NCBI GenBank assembly: GCA_903869875.1 | Contig: CAIQAW010000025.1 | Coordinates: forward strand, 1 to 16,601 | Source of the DNA: Candidatus Nomurabacteria bacterium | GTDB lineage: Bacteria > Patescibacteriota > Minisyncoccia > Phycocordibacterales > UBA9973 | Direction of reading: 5' to 3' | DNA length: 16,601 nt | Shown here: in pieces, positions 1-7,247 of the stretch | Numbering within the stretch: position 1 is the first letter of the stretch | Layout: the number at the start of each line of letters is the position of its first letter | The notes under the pieces: model-generated | What the model was told of the DNA's origin: nothing | The model's database searches: none | What the model saw: the letters and a program-made list of their open reading frames with translations, nothing else | Made by a program: the position numbers and the translations under genes

Positions 1-120
1 ATTCAAGTTTGTTGTCCTTGAACCCTTGGCAGGAGGGGGTGAAACTTTTGTTACTTTTGTTACGATACCTGTAAAAACAGGTATCGGTGCTTTGACTTCA
101 TCTGGTAGTATTATGTTCAT
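1..120 (-). CDS. Partial hypothetical protein (N-terminal 40 codons)
   Basis: An open frame runs from an ATG at 120 to the left edge of the window with no stop in 40 codons. The visible protein begins MNIILPDEVKAPIPVFTGIV and is rich in Val, Pro and Lys. It has no signal peptide and no motif I can name. A promoter-like pair lies upstream. It is probably a real gene start because the frame stays open and terminators separate it from clpB, but the product cannot be identified from this fragment. Confidence 0.5.
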   Translation of the reverse strand, partial: MNIILPDEVKAPIPVFTGIVTKVTKVSPPPAKGSRTTNLN

Positions 121-141
121 ATTTACAAAATTTATCTCAAA

Positions 142-170
142 ACTATACACTAAATTTATAAAAAAGTAAA
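142..170 (-). promoter_or_regulatory. Promoter for the partial minus-strand gene
   Basis: Read on the minus strand, TTTACT (170-165) and TATAGT (147-142) are separated by 17 bases, and the -10 lies 21 bases before the ATG at 120. No Shine-Dalgarno sequence is visible in the short A/T-rich leader. The call rests on hexamer match and spacing only. Confidence 0.5.
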
Positions 171-173
171 CAA

Positions 174-206
174 AAAAGCTAGATACCTACAGAGTATCTA
201 GCTTTT
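174..206 (-). terminator. Hairpin terminator, A/T flanked
   Basis: A perfect 13-bp inverted repeat (174-186 with 194-206, 7-base loop) has a T-run on either strand. It lies upstream of the partial gene and 160 bases past the clpB terminator. On the minus strand it would therefore end a transcript starting inside 207-359, or catch read-through from clpB. Confidence 0.7.
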
Positions 207-359
207 GATTTGCTCGTTTCGAGCTTCCACGATGTGGATTTTTGTAAAAATTTTAAGCAAAAAAATAAGTCAAAGATCTTGGACATTCTTTTCTTTTTAA
301 TTTCTGCACAGAAAAAACTGTCCTATCTCCGATACTCCACCCTCCACAAAATAAGTCAA
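207..359 (-). ncRNA. Gap between two terminators; possible small RNA
   Basis: No convincing gene is seen here. On the minus strand the stretch holds two copies of a TTGACTTATTTT-like sequence (from 359 and from 273) and two small hairpins (226-238 and 212-224), then the terminator at 174-206. A terminator with no gene before it suggests an unannotated short transcript. The -10 elements are weak. A 35-codon minus ORF at 286-179 runs into the terminator stem and is probably chance. Confidence 0.25.
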
Positions 360-390
360 GTAAAAAACCCGCCGCTTGCGGGTTTTTTAC
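360..390 (-). terminator. clpB terminator
   Basis: A perfect 13-bp stem (360-372 with 378-390, 5-base loop) has a GC-rich core and flanking A/T runs, giving a strong intrinsic terminator. It lies 10 bases beyond the clpB stop. Confidence 0.85.
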
Positions 391-399
391 TTCATATTT

Positions 400-3114
400 T
401 TAAACTTTCAACTTCCCTTTTGTAACAACTGTCGACTTGCGACTGCGTTTAGTTTCTACAACTAATACGCCAGATTTTACATCTACATTTACTTTTTCGC
501 CGGCTGTAACACCGTCTTTAATTATATGCATTGCAACTGGGTTAAGTATTTTAGTTTGTATCAGTCTGTTTAGTGGGCGTGCACCGTATTGTGGGTCGTA
601 GCCGTCTTTAGCTAACAAATCTAGAGCAGAGTCAGATATAACCATTTCTATGTCTTTTGCTAACAGGCGGGCCTTTATAGCCTCTATACGCACACCTACT
701 ATCTGGCGTATAACTTCGGGTGTTAGTACATCGAAAACAATGGTTTCATCGATACGGTTAAGGAATTCTGGGCGGAAATGTTTTTTCAAAGATTCCATTA
801 CTTTGTCTTTTGTTTGGCTGTACTGTTTAGCTTCTGTGTCTGTAGTAAAACCAAGTGACTCCATTTTCTGAATATGTTCAGAACCTAAGTTTGAAGTTAA
901 CACTATCAATGTGTTTTTAAAGTTAACTTTTCTACCCTTTGCGTCGGTTATAGTGCCTTCGTCTAGTACTTGTAGTAGTACGTTGAAAACTTCTGGGTGT
1001 GCTTTTTCTATTTCGTCGAACAATACAACTGCGTATGGTCGGTGGCGAATAGCTTCGGTAAGTTGGCCAGATTCTTCATGTCCAACATAGCCTGGTGGTG
1101 AACCAAGTAACTTCGACACACTGTGGCGTTCCATGTATTCAGACATGTCTACACGCACAAGGGCCTTTTCGTCGTTGAACATAAATTCAGCCAAGGCCTT
1201 AGTAAGTTCTGTTTTACCCACGCCAGTTGGACCCAGGAATATAAATGAACCCATTGGTTTGTTCGGGTCTGATATGCCTGCACGTGAACGGCGAACTACG
1301 TCGGCTATTTTAGTTATAGCTTCAGTTTGGCCAACAACACGTTTACCCAGTTCGTTTTCCATACGTGCAAGTTTTGCACGTTCTTCTTCTAACATACGTA
1401 CTAGTGGTATACCAGTCCAACGAGACACAACAGATGCAATGTCTTCTTCGGTAATTTCTTCTTTTAGTATACGTCGGGTTTTCTGCAACTTTTTCAATGT
1501 TGCCATTTTTGTTTCTAATTGTTTTTGTGCAAGTGGAATTTTACCGTAACGTATTTCAGCAGCCAGACCCAGGTCGGCATTGTATTCAGCTTGTTCAGCT
1601 TCAAGTTTTAACGAATCTAATTCCTTTTTAACAGTACGTATGTCTACCAAAGTACTTTTTTCGTTTTGCCATTTTAGTTCTAGTTCGCCAGTTTTTTCTT
1701 TAAGATTTGCAATTTCTGCAACTATTTCTTTGATGCGTTTTTGTACCCCGCCCTTTGTTAAAGTTCGGGCAGGAGTTTTTTTATCTGTTGTAGCCAGGTC
1801 GTTTTGTAGTTCAGTGTGTAATGCTGTTTGTTCTATTTCTAAACGCATTATTTTTCTATGTGCGTCTTCTAATGCAGCTGGTTTGTTTTCCAGTGCCATG
1901 CGTAATGAAGAAGAAGCTTCGTCTATAAGGTCGATGGCTTTGTCAGGTAGGTAGCGGTTTGTTATATAACGTGTAGACAAATTTACCGCTGCGACAATAG
2001 CGTCGTCTGTTATGCGCACGCCATGGAACATTTCGTATTTGTCTTTTAGTCCACGCAATATTGCAACAGTGTCGTCTGTATTTGGTTCCTCTATAAACAC
2101 AGGTTGGAAACGTCGTGCAAATGCTGCGTCTTTTTCAATGTGTTTTTGGTATTCCTTTATTGTTGTTGCACCGATAGCGCGTAGTTCGCCACGAGCAAGC
2201 GCGGGTTTCAACATGTTTGACGCATCTAACGAACCTTCAGAAGAACCCGCCCCAACTATGGTATGTATTTCGTCGATAAACAATATTACTTTGCCTTCAG
2301 CTTTTTCTATTTCTTTTATTATTCCGCGTAGACGTTCTTCAAATTCGCCACGGTATTTAGTACCGGCTAGTAGTAGACCAAGGTCTAATGAAACAAGTTC
2401 TTTGTCTTTCAAAGATTCAGGTACGTCACCCTTTGCTATACGCTGGGCTAGACCCTCAACAACAGCGGTTTTACCTGTGCCAGGTTCGCCTATTAGTATA
2501 GGGTTGTTTTTTGTACGACGGGACAGTATTTGCATTACGCGCATTACTTCGGTGTCACGGCCTATAACAGGGTCCAGTTTGTCCTGTTTAGCTAGGTCAG
2601 TAAGGTTGCGTGTGTATTTTGGTATCAAACGCATTTTTTTATTTGCACCCACATCAACATTTTTGTTTTGTCTTAGTTCGAGAACTTTTTCACGTGCAGT
2701 TTCTAAGTCTACTTTGAAACGTGCCAACATATTTTTGGCAGGGCCTTCGATAGTTAGCAATGCTAAAAATAAATGTTCAGAAGACACAAAAGCGTCTTTC
2801 ATAGATTCGGCAACTTTTGGTGACGCTTCAAATATTTTACCCAAGTCGTCTGTTAGGTACATCTGGTAAGACTGCGCAACTGTTTGCATTTGTTCTGCAG
2901 GTTCTATTTCTTCGATTATGTTGTCAGTTAATAAAACCGTATCTATGGCCATAGCGTCGAGTAGTGACACAACCATTGATTCTTCTTGAAACACCAAAGC
3001 CGCTAACATATGTAGCGCTGTAACATGCGAAAGCCCCCGTTCGATAGCTATTTCATGTGCACGACGGATGGCTTCTTTGGCTTTTGTAGTGAATTGGTTA
3101 AATGATGGTATCAT
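400..3114 (-). CDS. clpB: ClpB-type AAA+ disaggregase with a ClpC-like ClpP-docking loop
   Basis: A Hsp100 unfoldase of 904 residues that threads proteins through a hexameric ring. Domains in order: Clp N-domain with two repeats (1-150); AAA-1 with Walker A GEPGTGKT (209-216), Walker B with D281 E282, R334/R335 and pore tyrosine in GTKYRGEFEER (Tyr254); a long ClpB-type coiled-coil M-domain (about 405-555); and AAA-2 with Walker A GPTGVGKT (628-635), D700 E701, pore loop GSPPGYVGHE, arginine finger in FLNRID and sensor-2 GARPLNR (844-850). The long M-domain argues for ClpB over ClpC. It holds about 17 residues more than E. coli ClpB between the EQ-AL and W landmarks. Residues 743-780 are 8 longer than in E. 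coli ClpB and contain LGF (754-756), where ClpC has its ClpP-binding loop. The basic C-terminal tail is also unusual. It starts 2 bases after the upstream desulfurase stop, so the two are one operon. No Shine-Dalgarno site is seen. Confidence 0.95.
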   Translation of the reverse strand: MIPSFNQFTTKAKEAIRRAHEIAIERGLSHVTALHMLAALVFQEESMVVSLLDAMAIDTVLLTDNIIEEIEPAEQMQTVAQSYQMYLTDDLGKIFEASPKVAESMKDAFVSSEHLFLALLTIEGPAKNMLARFKVDLETAREKVLELRQNKNVDVGANKKMRLIPKYTRNLTDLAKQDKLDPVIGRDTEVMRVMQILSRRTKNNPILIGEPGTGKTAVVEGLAQRIAKGDVPESLKDKELVSLDLGLLLAGTKYRGEFEERLRGIIKEIEKAEGKVILFIDEIHTIVGAGSSEGSLDASNMLKPALARGELRAIGATTIKEYQKHIEKDAAFARRFQPVFIEEPNTDDTVAILRGLKDKYEMFHGVRITDDAIVAAVNLSTRYITNRYLPDKAIDLIDEASSSLRMALENKPAALEDAHRKIMRLEIEQTALHTELQNDLATTDKKTPARTLTKGGVQKRIKEIVAEIANLKEKTGELELKWQNEKSTLVDIRTVKKELDSLKLEAEQAEYNADLGLAAEIRYGKIPLAQKQLETKMATLKKLQKTRRILKEEITEEDIASVVSRWTGIPLVRMLEEERAKLARMENELGKRVVGQTEAITKIADVVRRSRAGISDPNKPMGSFIFLGPTGVGKTELTKALAEFMFNDEKALVRVDMSEYMERHSVSKLLGSPPGYVGHEESGQLTEAIRHRPYAVVLFDEIEKAHPEVFNVLLQVLDEGTITDAKGRKVNFKNTLIVLTSNLGSEHIQKMESLGFTTDTEAKQYSQTKDKVMESLKKHFRPEFLNRIDETIVFDVLTPEVIRQIVGVRIEAIKARLLAKDIEMVISDSALDLLAKDGYDPQYGARPLNRLIQTKILNPVAMHIIKDGVTAGEKVNVDVKSGVLVVETKRSRKSTVVTKGKLKV

Positions 3115-3116
3115 AA

Positions 3117-4364
3117 TTATTTTTCAGGTGTTAAAAGTTTCAATATATTTGCAAGTGTGGCAACAGTACGGTCTATGTCGGCATGGGTGGTTGATCGGCC
3201 TGTAGAAAATCGGATGCTTCCCATTCTAGCATATCCAAGGGCTTCTAGCACGTACGAATCTACACCACTATCTGACTGGCATGCAGACTTTTCAGAAACA
3301 CGTATACCCTGTGCGTCGAGGTATATAACAATGGTTTCGCTATTATACCCGGGTATAGCAATGTTTATATTGTTCGGTAAACGTTCTATCACTGACCCAT
3401 GTACAACCATGTCAGGAATAATTTTATAAAGTTCATCTATAAAATAGTCGCGTATTTCTGTAAGCTTTATTGTTTCTGTGTCTGCAATTGCACGTGTTAT
3501 GTCAAAGGCTCTTGCTAGACCAACTGCCCTACCTACGTCTTCGGTACCTGGGCGTACACCACCTTCCTGGTGGCCACCATAAAATACTGGTGTAAAAGCT
3601 ATGCCGTGTTTTTTAAACAGAATTCCACTACCACGTGGGCCGTACATTTTAGAACCATTACAACTAAGTAAATCTACACCAAGTTGTTGAACATTTATAT
3701 TACAGTACTGTACTGCCTGTGCTGCATCGGTGTGGAACAATGGAAAAGAATCATAATGAGATTCTTCCCCTCTCCATTGTTTATGGAGAGGGGCCAGGGG
3801 TGAGGTTTTTTTATATTGCCGTACAACTTTTGCAATTTCGCGTATGGGTTGTATTGTACCTATTTCATTGTTTGCATATTGCACACTAACTAACACTGTA
3901 TTTTGCTTTATTGCTTTTTTAATTTCCTTTGGGTCGACGATACCATCTGCACCAACGGCAACATAAGTTACTTCAGCTTTATTAGTTTTTTCTAAATACA
4001 AACACAGTTCGCGCACTGCACTGTGTTCTATGTTAGTAGTTACAATGTGTGGCAAGACAGATAGTGCTTCGGGCGCTATCTGTGATCCATACGCAAGTAC
4101 TGCGCCCCAGATGGCCAAGTTGTTGCCCTCGGTACCACTGCCGGTAAAAAATATTTCTTCAGGACGTGCGGAAAAATGCCCGGCAATTGTGGTGCGTGAT
4201 TTTTCTAAAATTTGTTTAGATTCTACTGAATCGGCATGTATACCAGACGGGTTACCGACGTGGGTTTTGTCGTATTCGTGCATGCAGTCTAAAACAGCTG
4301 GGTCAACTGGAGTTAATGATGCATAGTCTAAATATATAGTTTTTTTCTTAAGCCCAAATCTCAT
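3117..4364 (-). CDS. Cysteine desulfurase (NifS/IscS-like, PLP-dependent)
   Basis: Class V aminotransferase fold enzyme that moves sulfur from cysteine to an active-site cysteine persulfide, for Fe-S clusters or tRNA thiolation. Residues below are counted from a GTG at 4370; I prefer the ATG at 4364 (415 aa) because a TATAGT box ends 6 bases before it. Visible are the N-terminal LDYASLTP, the substrate/PLP histidine in IEHSAV (H116), the PLP aspartate in HTDAAQA (D214), the Schiff-base lysine in NGSKMYGPRG (K241) and the catalytic cysteine in SACQSD (C364). The lysine is preceded by Ser rather than the usual His. Residues about 188-208 (SPLAPLHKQWRGE and following) are extra compared with IscS and are encoded by a palindromic insertion. 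No iscU or other partner is in view. Sure of family, not of the subtype (nifS, iscS or tRNA-specific). Confidence 0.92.
   Translation of the reverse strand: MRFGLKKKTIYLDYASLTPVDPAVLDCMHEYDKTHVGNPSGIHADSVESKQILEKSRTTIAGHFSARPEEIFFTGSGTEGNNLAIWGAVLAYGSQIAPEALSVLPHIVTTNIEHSAVRELCLYLEKTNKAEVTYVAVGADGIVDPKEIKKAIKQNTVLVSVQYANNEIGTIQPIREIAKVVRQYKKTSPLAPLHKQWRGEESHYDSFPLFHTDAAQAVQYCNINVQQLGVDLLSCNGSKMYGPRGSGILFKKHGIAFTPVFYGGHQEGGVRPGTEDVGRAVGLARAFDITRAIADTETIKLTEIRDYFIDELYKIIPDMVVHGSVIERLPNNINIAIPGYNSETIVIYLDAQGIRVSEKSACQSDSGVDSYVLEALGYARMGSIRFSTGRSTTHADIDRTVATLANILKLLTPEK
3738..3806. repeat. Palindromic element inserted in frame in the desulfurase gene
   Basis: Adjacent inverted repeats lie in the coding region: an 11-bp perfect stem (3767-3777 with 3783-3793), a 6-bp stem (3747-3752 with 3760-3765), and outer CAATGGA/TCCATTG arms (3738-3744 and 3772-3779). 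The encoded SPLAPL...WRGE peptide resembles peptides produced by dispersed palindromic repeats in other bacteria. Its location in a region of extra length in the enzyme supports an inserted element. Confidence 0.65.
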
Positions 4365-4376
4365 AGGCACACTATA
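4365..4376 (-). promoter_or_regulatory. Extended -10 promoter of the desulfurase-clpB operon, leaderless
   Basis: Read on the minus strand, TG-T-TATAGT places an extended -10 box at 4376-4371, 6 bases before the ATG at 4364. No good -35 is found; the extended TG may compensate. The predicted transcript would start at or next to the ATG. Confidence 0.5.
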
Positions 4377-4390
4377 ACATAAAAAGGCTT

Positions 4391-4427
4391 GCCGGGCAGT
4401 AGAAGTTTTATACTTTCACTGCCCGGC
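4391..4427. promoter_or_regulatory. Inverted repeat between divergent promoters
   Basis: A 10-bp GC-rich perfect stem (4391-4400 with 4418-4427, 17-base loop) occupies the gap between the divergent promoters. Its right arm touches the -35 box of the plus-strand gene. On the minus strand it is followed by CCTTTTT, so it could terminate antisense transcription. It could equally be an operator for both promoters. Confidence 0.45.
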
Positions 4428-4456
4428 TTGAAAAAAAAGGGTTTTAGTGCTAGAAT
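4428..4456 (+). promoter_or_regulatory. Sigma-70 promoter for DUF4446-infB-rbfA
   Basis: TTGAAA (4428-4433) and TAGAAT (4451-4456) are exactly 17 bases apart. The ATG at 4464 begins 7 bases after the -10, so the mRNA is predicted to be leaderless at its first gene. Confidence 0.65.
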
Positions 4457-4463
4457 GCGACCT

Positions 4464-4934
4464 ATGTTTCCTATTGAAATGAACACTTCAATACTCGCAA
4501 TATTAGCCCTTGGCAGTCTTGTACTAACCCTTATTATTACTGTTGGTTATATAATACTTGCCCGCAAATATAGAAGCATTTTTAAAAAAACAAATAGTGT
4601 GTCTGTTGACGAAGTTTTGTTGTCTTTAATCAAAGCAACTGAAGAACTTGAGTCTGGTGCCAGAGAACATGAACAAGTTTTATCTGCCCACGACGCCCGC
4701 ATACGTGCATCTATAAAACGTGCCGAAGTAATACGTTTCAACGCCTGGGACGACATAAAGGGTGAACAAAGTTTTACAACAGGTTTTATAAACGAAAACG
4801 GCGACGGTGTTATAGTTTCGTCTATGTACGCACGCGACAAAACAAGTATATTTGCAAAACCAGTTACAGCATGGACAACAACGCAAACACTGACTGAAGA
4901 AGAAAAGCAACTTTTAGAAACAGCTAAAAAATAA
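4464..4934 (+). CDS. DUF4446 family membrane protein
   Basis: A 156-residue protein with one N-terminal membrane helix (about residues 8-33: ILAILALGSLVLTLIITVGY and following), a charged, probably helical stretch (EELESGAREHEQVLSAHDAR), then the conserved core VIRFNAWDDIKGEQSF ... INENGDGVIVSSMYARD ... IFAKPV. This core is the DUF4446 signature; the role of the family is not known. I chose ATG 4464 because it fits the promoter as a leaderless start. ATG 4455 and ATG 4479 are alternatives, and the longer frame to 4389 runs back into the upstream hairpin. It precedes infB by 38 bases and probably shares its transcript, which hints at a housekeeping role. Confidence 0.8.
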   Translation: MFPIEMNTSILAILALGSLVLTLIITVGYIILARKYRSIFKKTNSVSVDEVLLSLIKATEELESGAREHEQVLSAHDARIRASIKRAEVIRFNAWDDIKGEQSFTTGFINENGDGVIVSSMYARDKTSIFAKPVTAWTTTQTLTEEEKQLLETAKK

Positions 4935-4972
4935 AACCGAAAAATATTATTACAAATTAAGCGAAAACCATA

Positions 4973-6481
4973 ATGGAAAAAAACACAATGGCAGAATTTA
5001 CAACAAAGCGCGCACCCATTGTGGTTATTATGGGCCATGTTGACCATGGCAAATCTACCCTACTGGACTACATACGTAAAACAAACATTGTCGACGGCGA
5101 AGCCGGAGGTATAACACAACACCTGTCTGCATATGTTGTAGAACACAAAGACGCCGACGGTAAAAACCGTTCGATAACATTTATAGACACACCTGGGCAC
5201 GCGGCATTTTCTGGTATGCGTAGTCGTGGTGCTAACGTGGCAGACATTGCCATATTAGTTGTTTCTGCCGAAGACGGTTTCAAGGCACAAACCAAAGAAG
5301 CCTACGAAACAATAAAAGATTCTGGCATACCATACATTGTTGCTATAAACAAAATAGACAAACCAGGTGCAGATATAGAAAAAACAAAATACAACCTTAT
5401 CGAAAACGAAATATATCTAGAAGGCATGGGTGGTAACATACCTTTTGTACCTATTTCAGCTAAAATCGGTACTGGTGTACCTGACCTACTAGAAACAATA
5501 TTACTTGTTGCTGACTTAGAAAACTTTGAATGCGACCCTGAAAGTTTAGCTACTGGTTTAGTTATAGAAAGCCACCAAGACGCAAAACGCGGTGCCCAGG
5601 CAACTTTGATAATACGCGACGGTTCTGTTATGCGTGGTCAGTACATTGTAGCTGGTTCTGCATATACTAGTACACGTATGTTAGAAAGCTTTTTAGGTAA
5701 AAACATCGAGGAAGCTACATGTTCTATGCCTATACGTTTAGCTGGTTTTACCAGTGCCCCAGTTGTAGGTACAACATTCCACACAGTAGCAAGTAAAAAA
5801 GAAGCGGAACAAATGGTACAAAAATACGCATTAGAAAACTCTTCTACTATAAACAACATTGCACACGTGGCCGGAACTAAACTTGTACCCGTAATTATAA
5901 AAACTGACGTTAGTGGTACAGGCGAAGCCATTGCCCGCGAAATACAAAAAATGACAAAGGAAGGTATAGCCTTTAAAATTATATCTATAGGTGTAGGCAA
6001 TATTAGTGAAACTGACATTAAACTTGCATCGTCAGACAAAGACGCACTGATAGTTGGCTTTAATGTTAAACTAGATTCTGTTGCCCGCGACGCTAACGAA
6101 CAGATTGGTGTACCAGTTGAAATATTTAACATTATATACAAACTTACAGAATGGTTAGACGTTAAACTAGAAGAACGCCGCCCACGTATAGAAACCCAAG
6201 AAGTTGTAGGTGCATTAAAAATTCTTAAAACTTTTAGCCAAACAAAAGAAAAACAAGTTATAGGTGGTAAAGTTACCGAAGGCCGTATAACCAGTAATGC
6301 TGTTGTGCGTATAATGCGTCGTGAAAACGAAATAGGCCGTGGAAAAATATTAGAACTTCAAACTAACAAAGTTAAAACCAAAGAAATAGGTGCAGACACA
6401 GAATGTGGTTTAACAGTAGAATCAAAAATAGAAATAGCACCAGGCGACATATTAGAAGCTTATATAACAGTTACAAAATAA
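4973..6481 (+). CDS. infB: Translation initiation factor IF-2 (short form)
   Basis: A GTPase that places initiator tRNA on the small ribosomal subunit and promotes subunit joining. The G-domain motifs are all present: G1 GHVDHGKS (21-28), G2 GGITQH (45-50), G3 DTPGH (72-76), G4 NKID (126-129) and G5 SAK (162-164). Domain II, the IF-2-specific middle domain (GIAFKIISIGVGNISETDI, about 331-349) and the C-terminal beta-barrel ending GDILEAYITV follow. At 502 residues it lacks the long N-terminal extension of the E. coli protein and starts almost at the G domain. ATG 4973 is the first start; ATG 4988 (MAEFTTKRAP) is a fair alternative. Neither has a Shine-Dalgarno site. The stop overlaps the rbfA start by one base. 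Confidence 0.97.
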   Translation: MEKNTMAEFTTKRAPIVVIMGHVDHGKSTLLDYIRKTNIVDGEAGGITQHLSAYVVEHKDADGKNRSITFIDTPGHAAFSGMRSRGANVADIAILVVSAEDGFKAQTKEAYETIKDSGIPYIVAINKIDKPGADIEKTKYNLIENEIYLEGMGGNIPFVPISAKIGTGVPDLLETILLVADLENFECDPESLATGLVIESHQDAKRGAQATLIIRDGSVMRGQYIVAGSAYTSTRMLESFLGKNIEEATCSMPIRLAGFTSAPVVGTTFHTVASKKEAEQMVQKYALENSSTINNIAHVAGTKLVPVIIKTDVSGTGEAIAREIQKMTKEGIAFKIISIGVGNISETDIKLASSDKDALIVGFNVKLDSVARDANEQIGVPVEIFNIIYKLTEWLDVKLEERRPRIETQEVVGALKILKTFSQTKEKQVIGGKVTEGRITSNAVVRIMRRENEIGRGKILELQTNKVKTKEIGADTECGLTVESKIEIAPGDILEAYITVTK

Positions 6482-6816
6482 TGGCTACACATGAAGGCAG
6501 AGACAAATACGACAGACTAAACATGCTGGTTAAACAGTATGCTGGCCAATATGTGTCACGTGAAGCTGGTAACACAGCACTGATAACCATTACACGTAGT
6601 ACTATTAGCCCAGATGGTAAAAAATGTATGGTTTACTTTACAGCATTACCAGTGGACAAAGAAAACGCAGCGTTAGGTTTTCTGAAAAGACACCGTGGCG
6701 ACATGCGCGACTACATCGAGTCCATTGTCCGCACACAGAACGTACCATTTATCGATGTAGCAGTGGACGAAGGCGAAAAGAATTATCAACGTATTGATGG
6801 GTTGTTAAAACAATAA
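6481..6816 (+). CDS. rbfA: Ribosome-binding factor A
   Basis: A 111-residue protein that binds the 30S subunit and assists maturation of the 5' end of 16S rRNA. It begins at ATG 6481, which shares its A with the IF-2 stop (TAATG), a classical coupling overlap; the open frame extends further upstream only inside infB. Family features seen are the early helix RLNMLVKQYAGQYVSRE, a strand with ISPDGKKCMVYFTAL, the LGFLKRHRGDMRDYI helix and VPFIDVAVDEGEKNYQRIDGLL at the end. Slightly shorter than the roughly 120-130 residues common in the family. Order infB-rbfA is the usual bacterial arrangement. Confidence 0.9.
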   Translation: MATHEGRDKYDRLNMLVKQYAGQYVSREAGNTALITITRSTISPDGKKCMVYFTALPVDKENAALGFLKRHRGDMRDYIESIVRTQNVPFIDVAVDEGEKNYQRIDGLLKQ

Positions 6817-6850
6817 AAATAGGTTAAGATGTGTTAGTTGTGCTCATCGT

Positions 6851-6932
6851 GCTGGAGTGGCGGAATTGGTATACGCGCTAGTCTTAGGAACTAGTACCGC
6901 AAGGTTTAAGGGTTCAAGTCCCTTCTCCAGCA
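6851..6932 (+). tRNA. tRNA-Leu (anticodon TAG)
   Basis: The acceptor arms GCTGGAG (6851-6857) and CTCCAGC (6925-6931) pair. The anticodon stem CTAGT/ACTAG encloses loop CTTAGGA, giving TAG. A long variable arm as in class II tRNAs is present, and the T-arm contains GTTCAAGTC. The discriminator is A6932. CCA is not encoded. It starts 34 bases after rbfA with no terminator seen between them. Confidence 0.95.
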
Positions 6933-7038
6933 CAATGGGCATAACTATGACTAGTTATAAAGTCAAAAGTAATAAAGTTAAAAGCGTAGAAAAGTCCTGA
7001 CTTTAAAACTTTATAACTTTAAAAACTTTTTACTTATT
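6933..7038. other. AT-rich spacer with imperfect inverted repeat
   Basis: The spacer between tRNA-Leu and tRNA-Cys is built of AAAGTTAAAAGT-like words. Its two halves are imperfectly complementary (GTTATAAAGT near 6954, ACTTTATAAC near 7009). A similar AGTTAAAAAGTTAAAAGTTAAA stretch lies near 14876-14899. No gene is seen. Confidence 0.4.
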
Positions 7039-7113
7039 GACCTAGTCGCCAAGTGGTAAGGCAAAGATCTGCAAAATCTTTATACGGCGGTTCAATTCCG
7101 CCCTAGGTCTCCA
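7039..7113 (+). tRNA. tRNA-Cys (anticodon GCA), CCA encoded
   Basis: GACCTAG (7039-7045) pairs with CTAGGTC (7103-7109). The anticodon loop CTGCAAA gives GCA, and the T-arm GGCGG-TTCAATT-CCGCC is intact. The discriminator T7110 is followed by encoded CCA (7111-7113), unlike the three neighbouring tRNAs. Confidence 0.95.
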
Positions 7114-7134
7114 CTATAGCTAAAAAATGAATAT

Positions 7135-7216
7135 GCCCGAGTGGCGGAATTGGTATACGCGCACGACTTAAAATCGTGTCTCGCAAGGGATACGGGTTCG
7201 ACCCCCGTCTTGGGCA
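7135..7216 (+). tRNA. tRNA-Leu (anticodon TAA)
   Basis: GCCCGAG (7135-7141) pairs with CTTGGGC (7209-7215) with one G-T pair. The anticodon stem CACGA/TCGTG encloses CTTAAAA, giving TAA. A long variable arm (TCTCGCAAGGGA) and T-arm GTTCGACCC are present. No CCA is encoded. There is no group I intron in the anticodon loop. Its 3' end is repeated downstream at 7398-7408 and 7429-7447. Confidence 0.95.
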
Positions 7217-7217
7217 C

Positions 7218-7247
7218 AAAAGGTAAATTTATAATATTTACCTTTTT
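7218..7247 (+). terminator. Hairpin after tRNA-Leu(TAA)
   Basis: AAAAGGTAAAT and ATTTACCTTTTT form a hairpin with an A/T-rich loop and a 3' T-run, a plausible terminator directly after the tRNA. The same pairing can be extended outward into the tRNA 3' end (7205-7217 with 7248-7256). Confidence 0.55.

Noticed and set aside
210..425. Plus-strand ORF of 71 codons across the clpB terminator
   Set aside because: It runs through the terminator hairpin and into the end of clpB, has no promoter, and reads like translated hairpin sequence.
4389..4463. N-terminal extension of the DUF4446 gene from 4389
   Set aside because: The extension lies across the inverted repeat and the promoter -35 and -10 boxes; ATG 4464 fits the promoter and family better.
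4547..5047. Long minus-strand ORFs opposite DUF4446 and infB
   Set aside because: They are opposite well-supported genes, show no family features and have Ser/Cys-rich composition typical of antisense frames.
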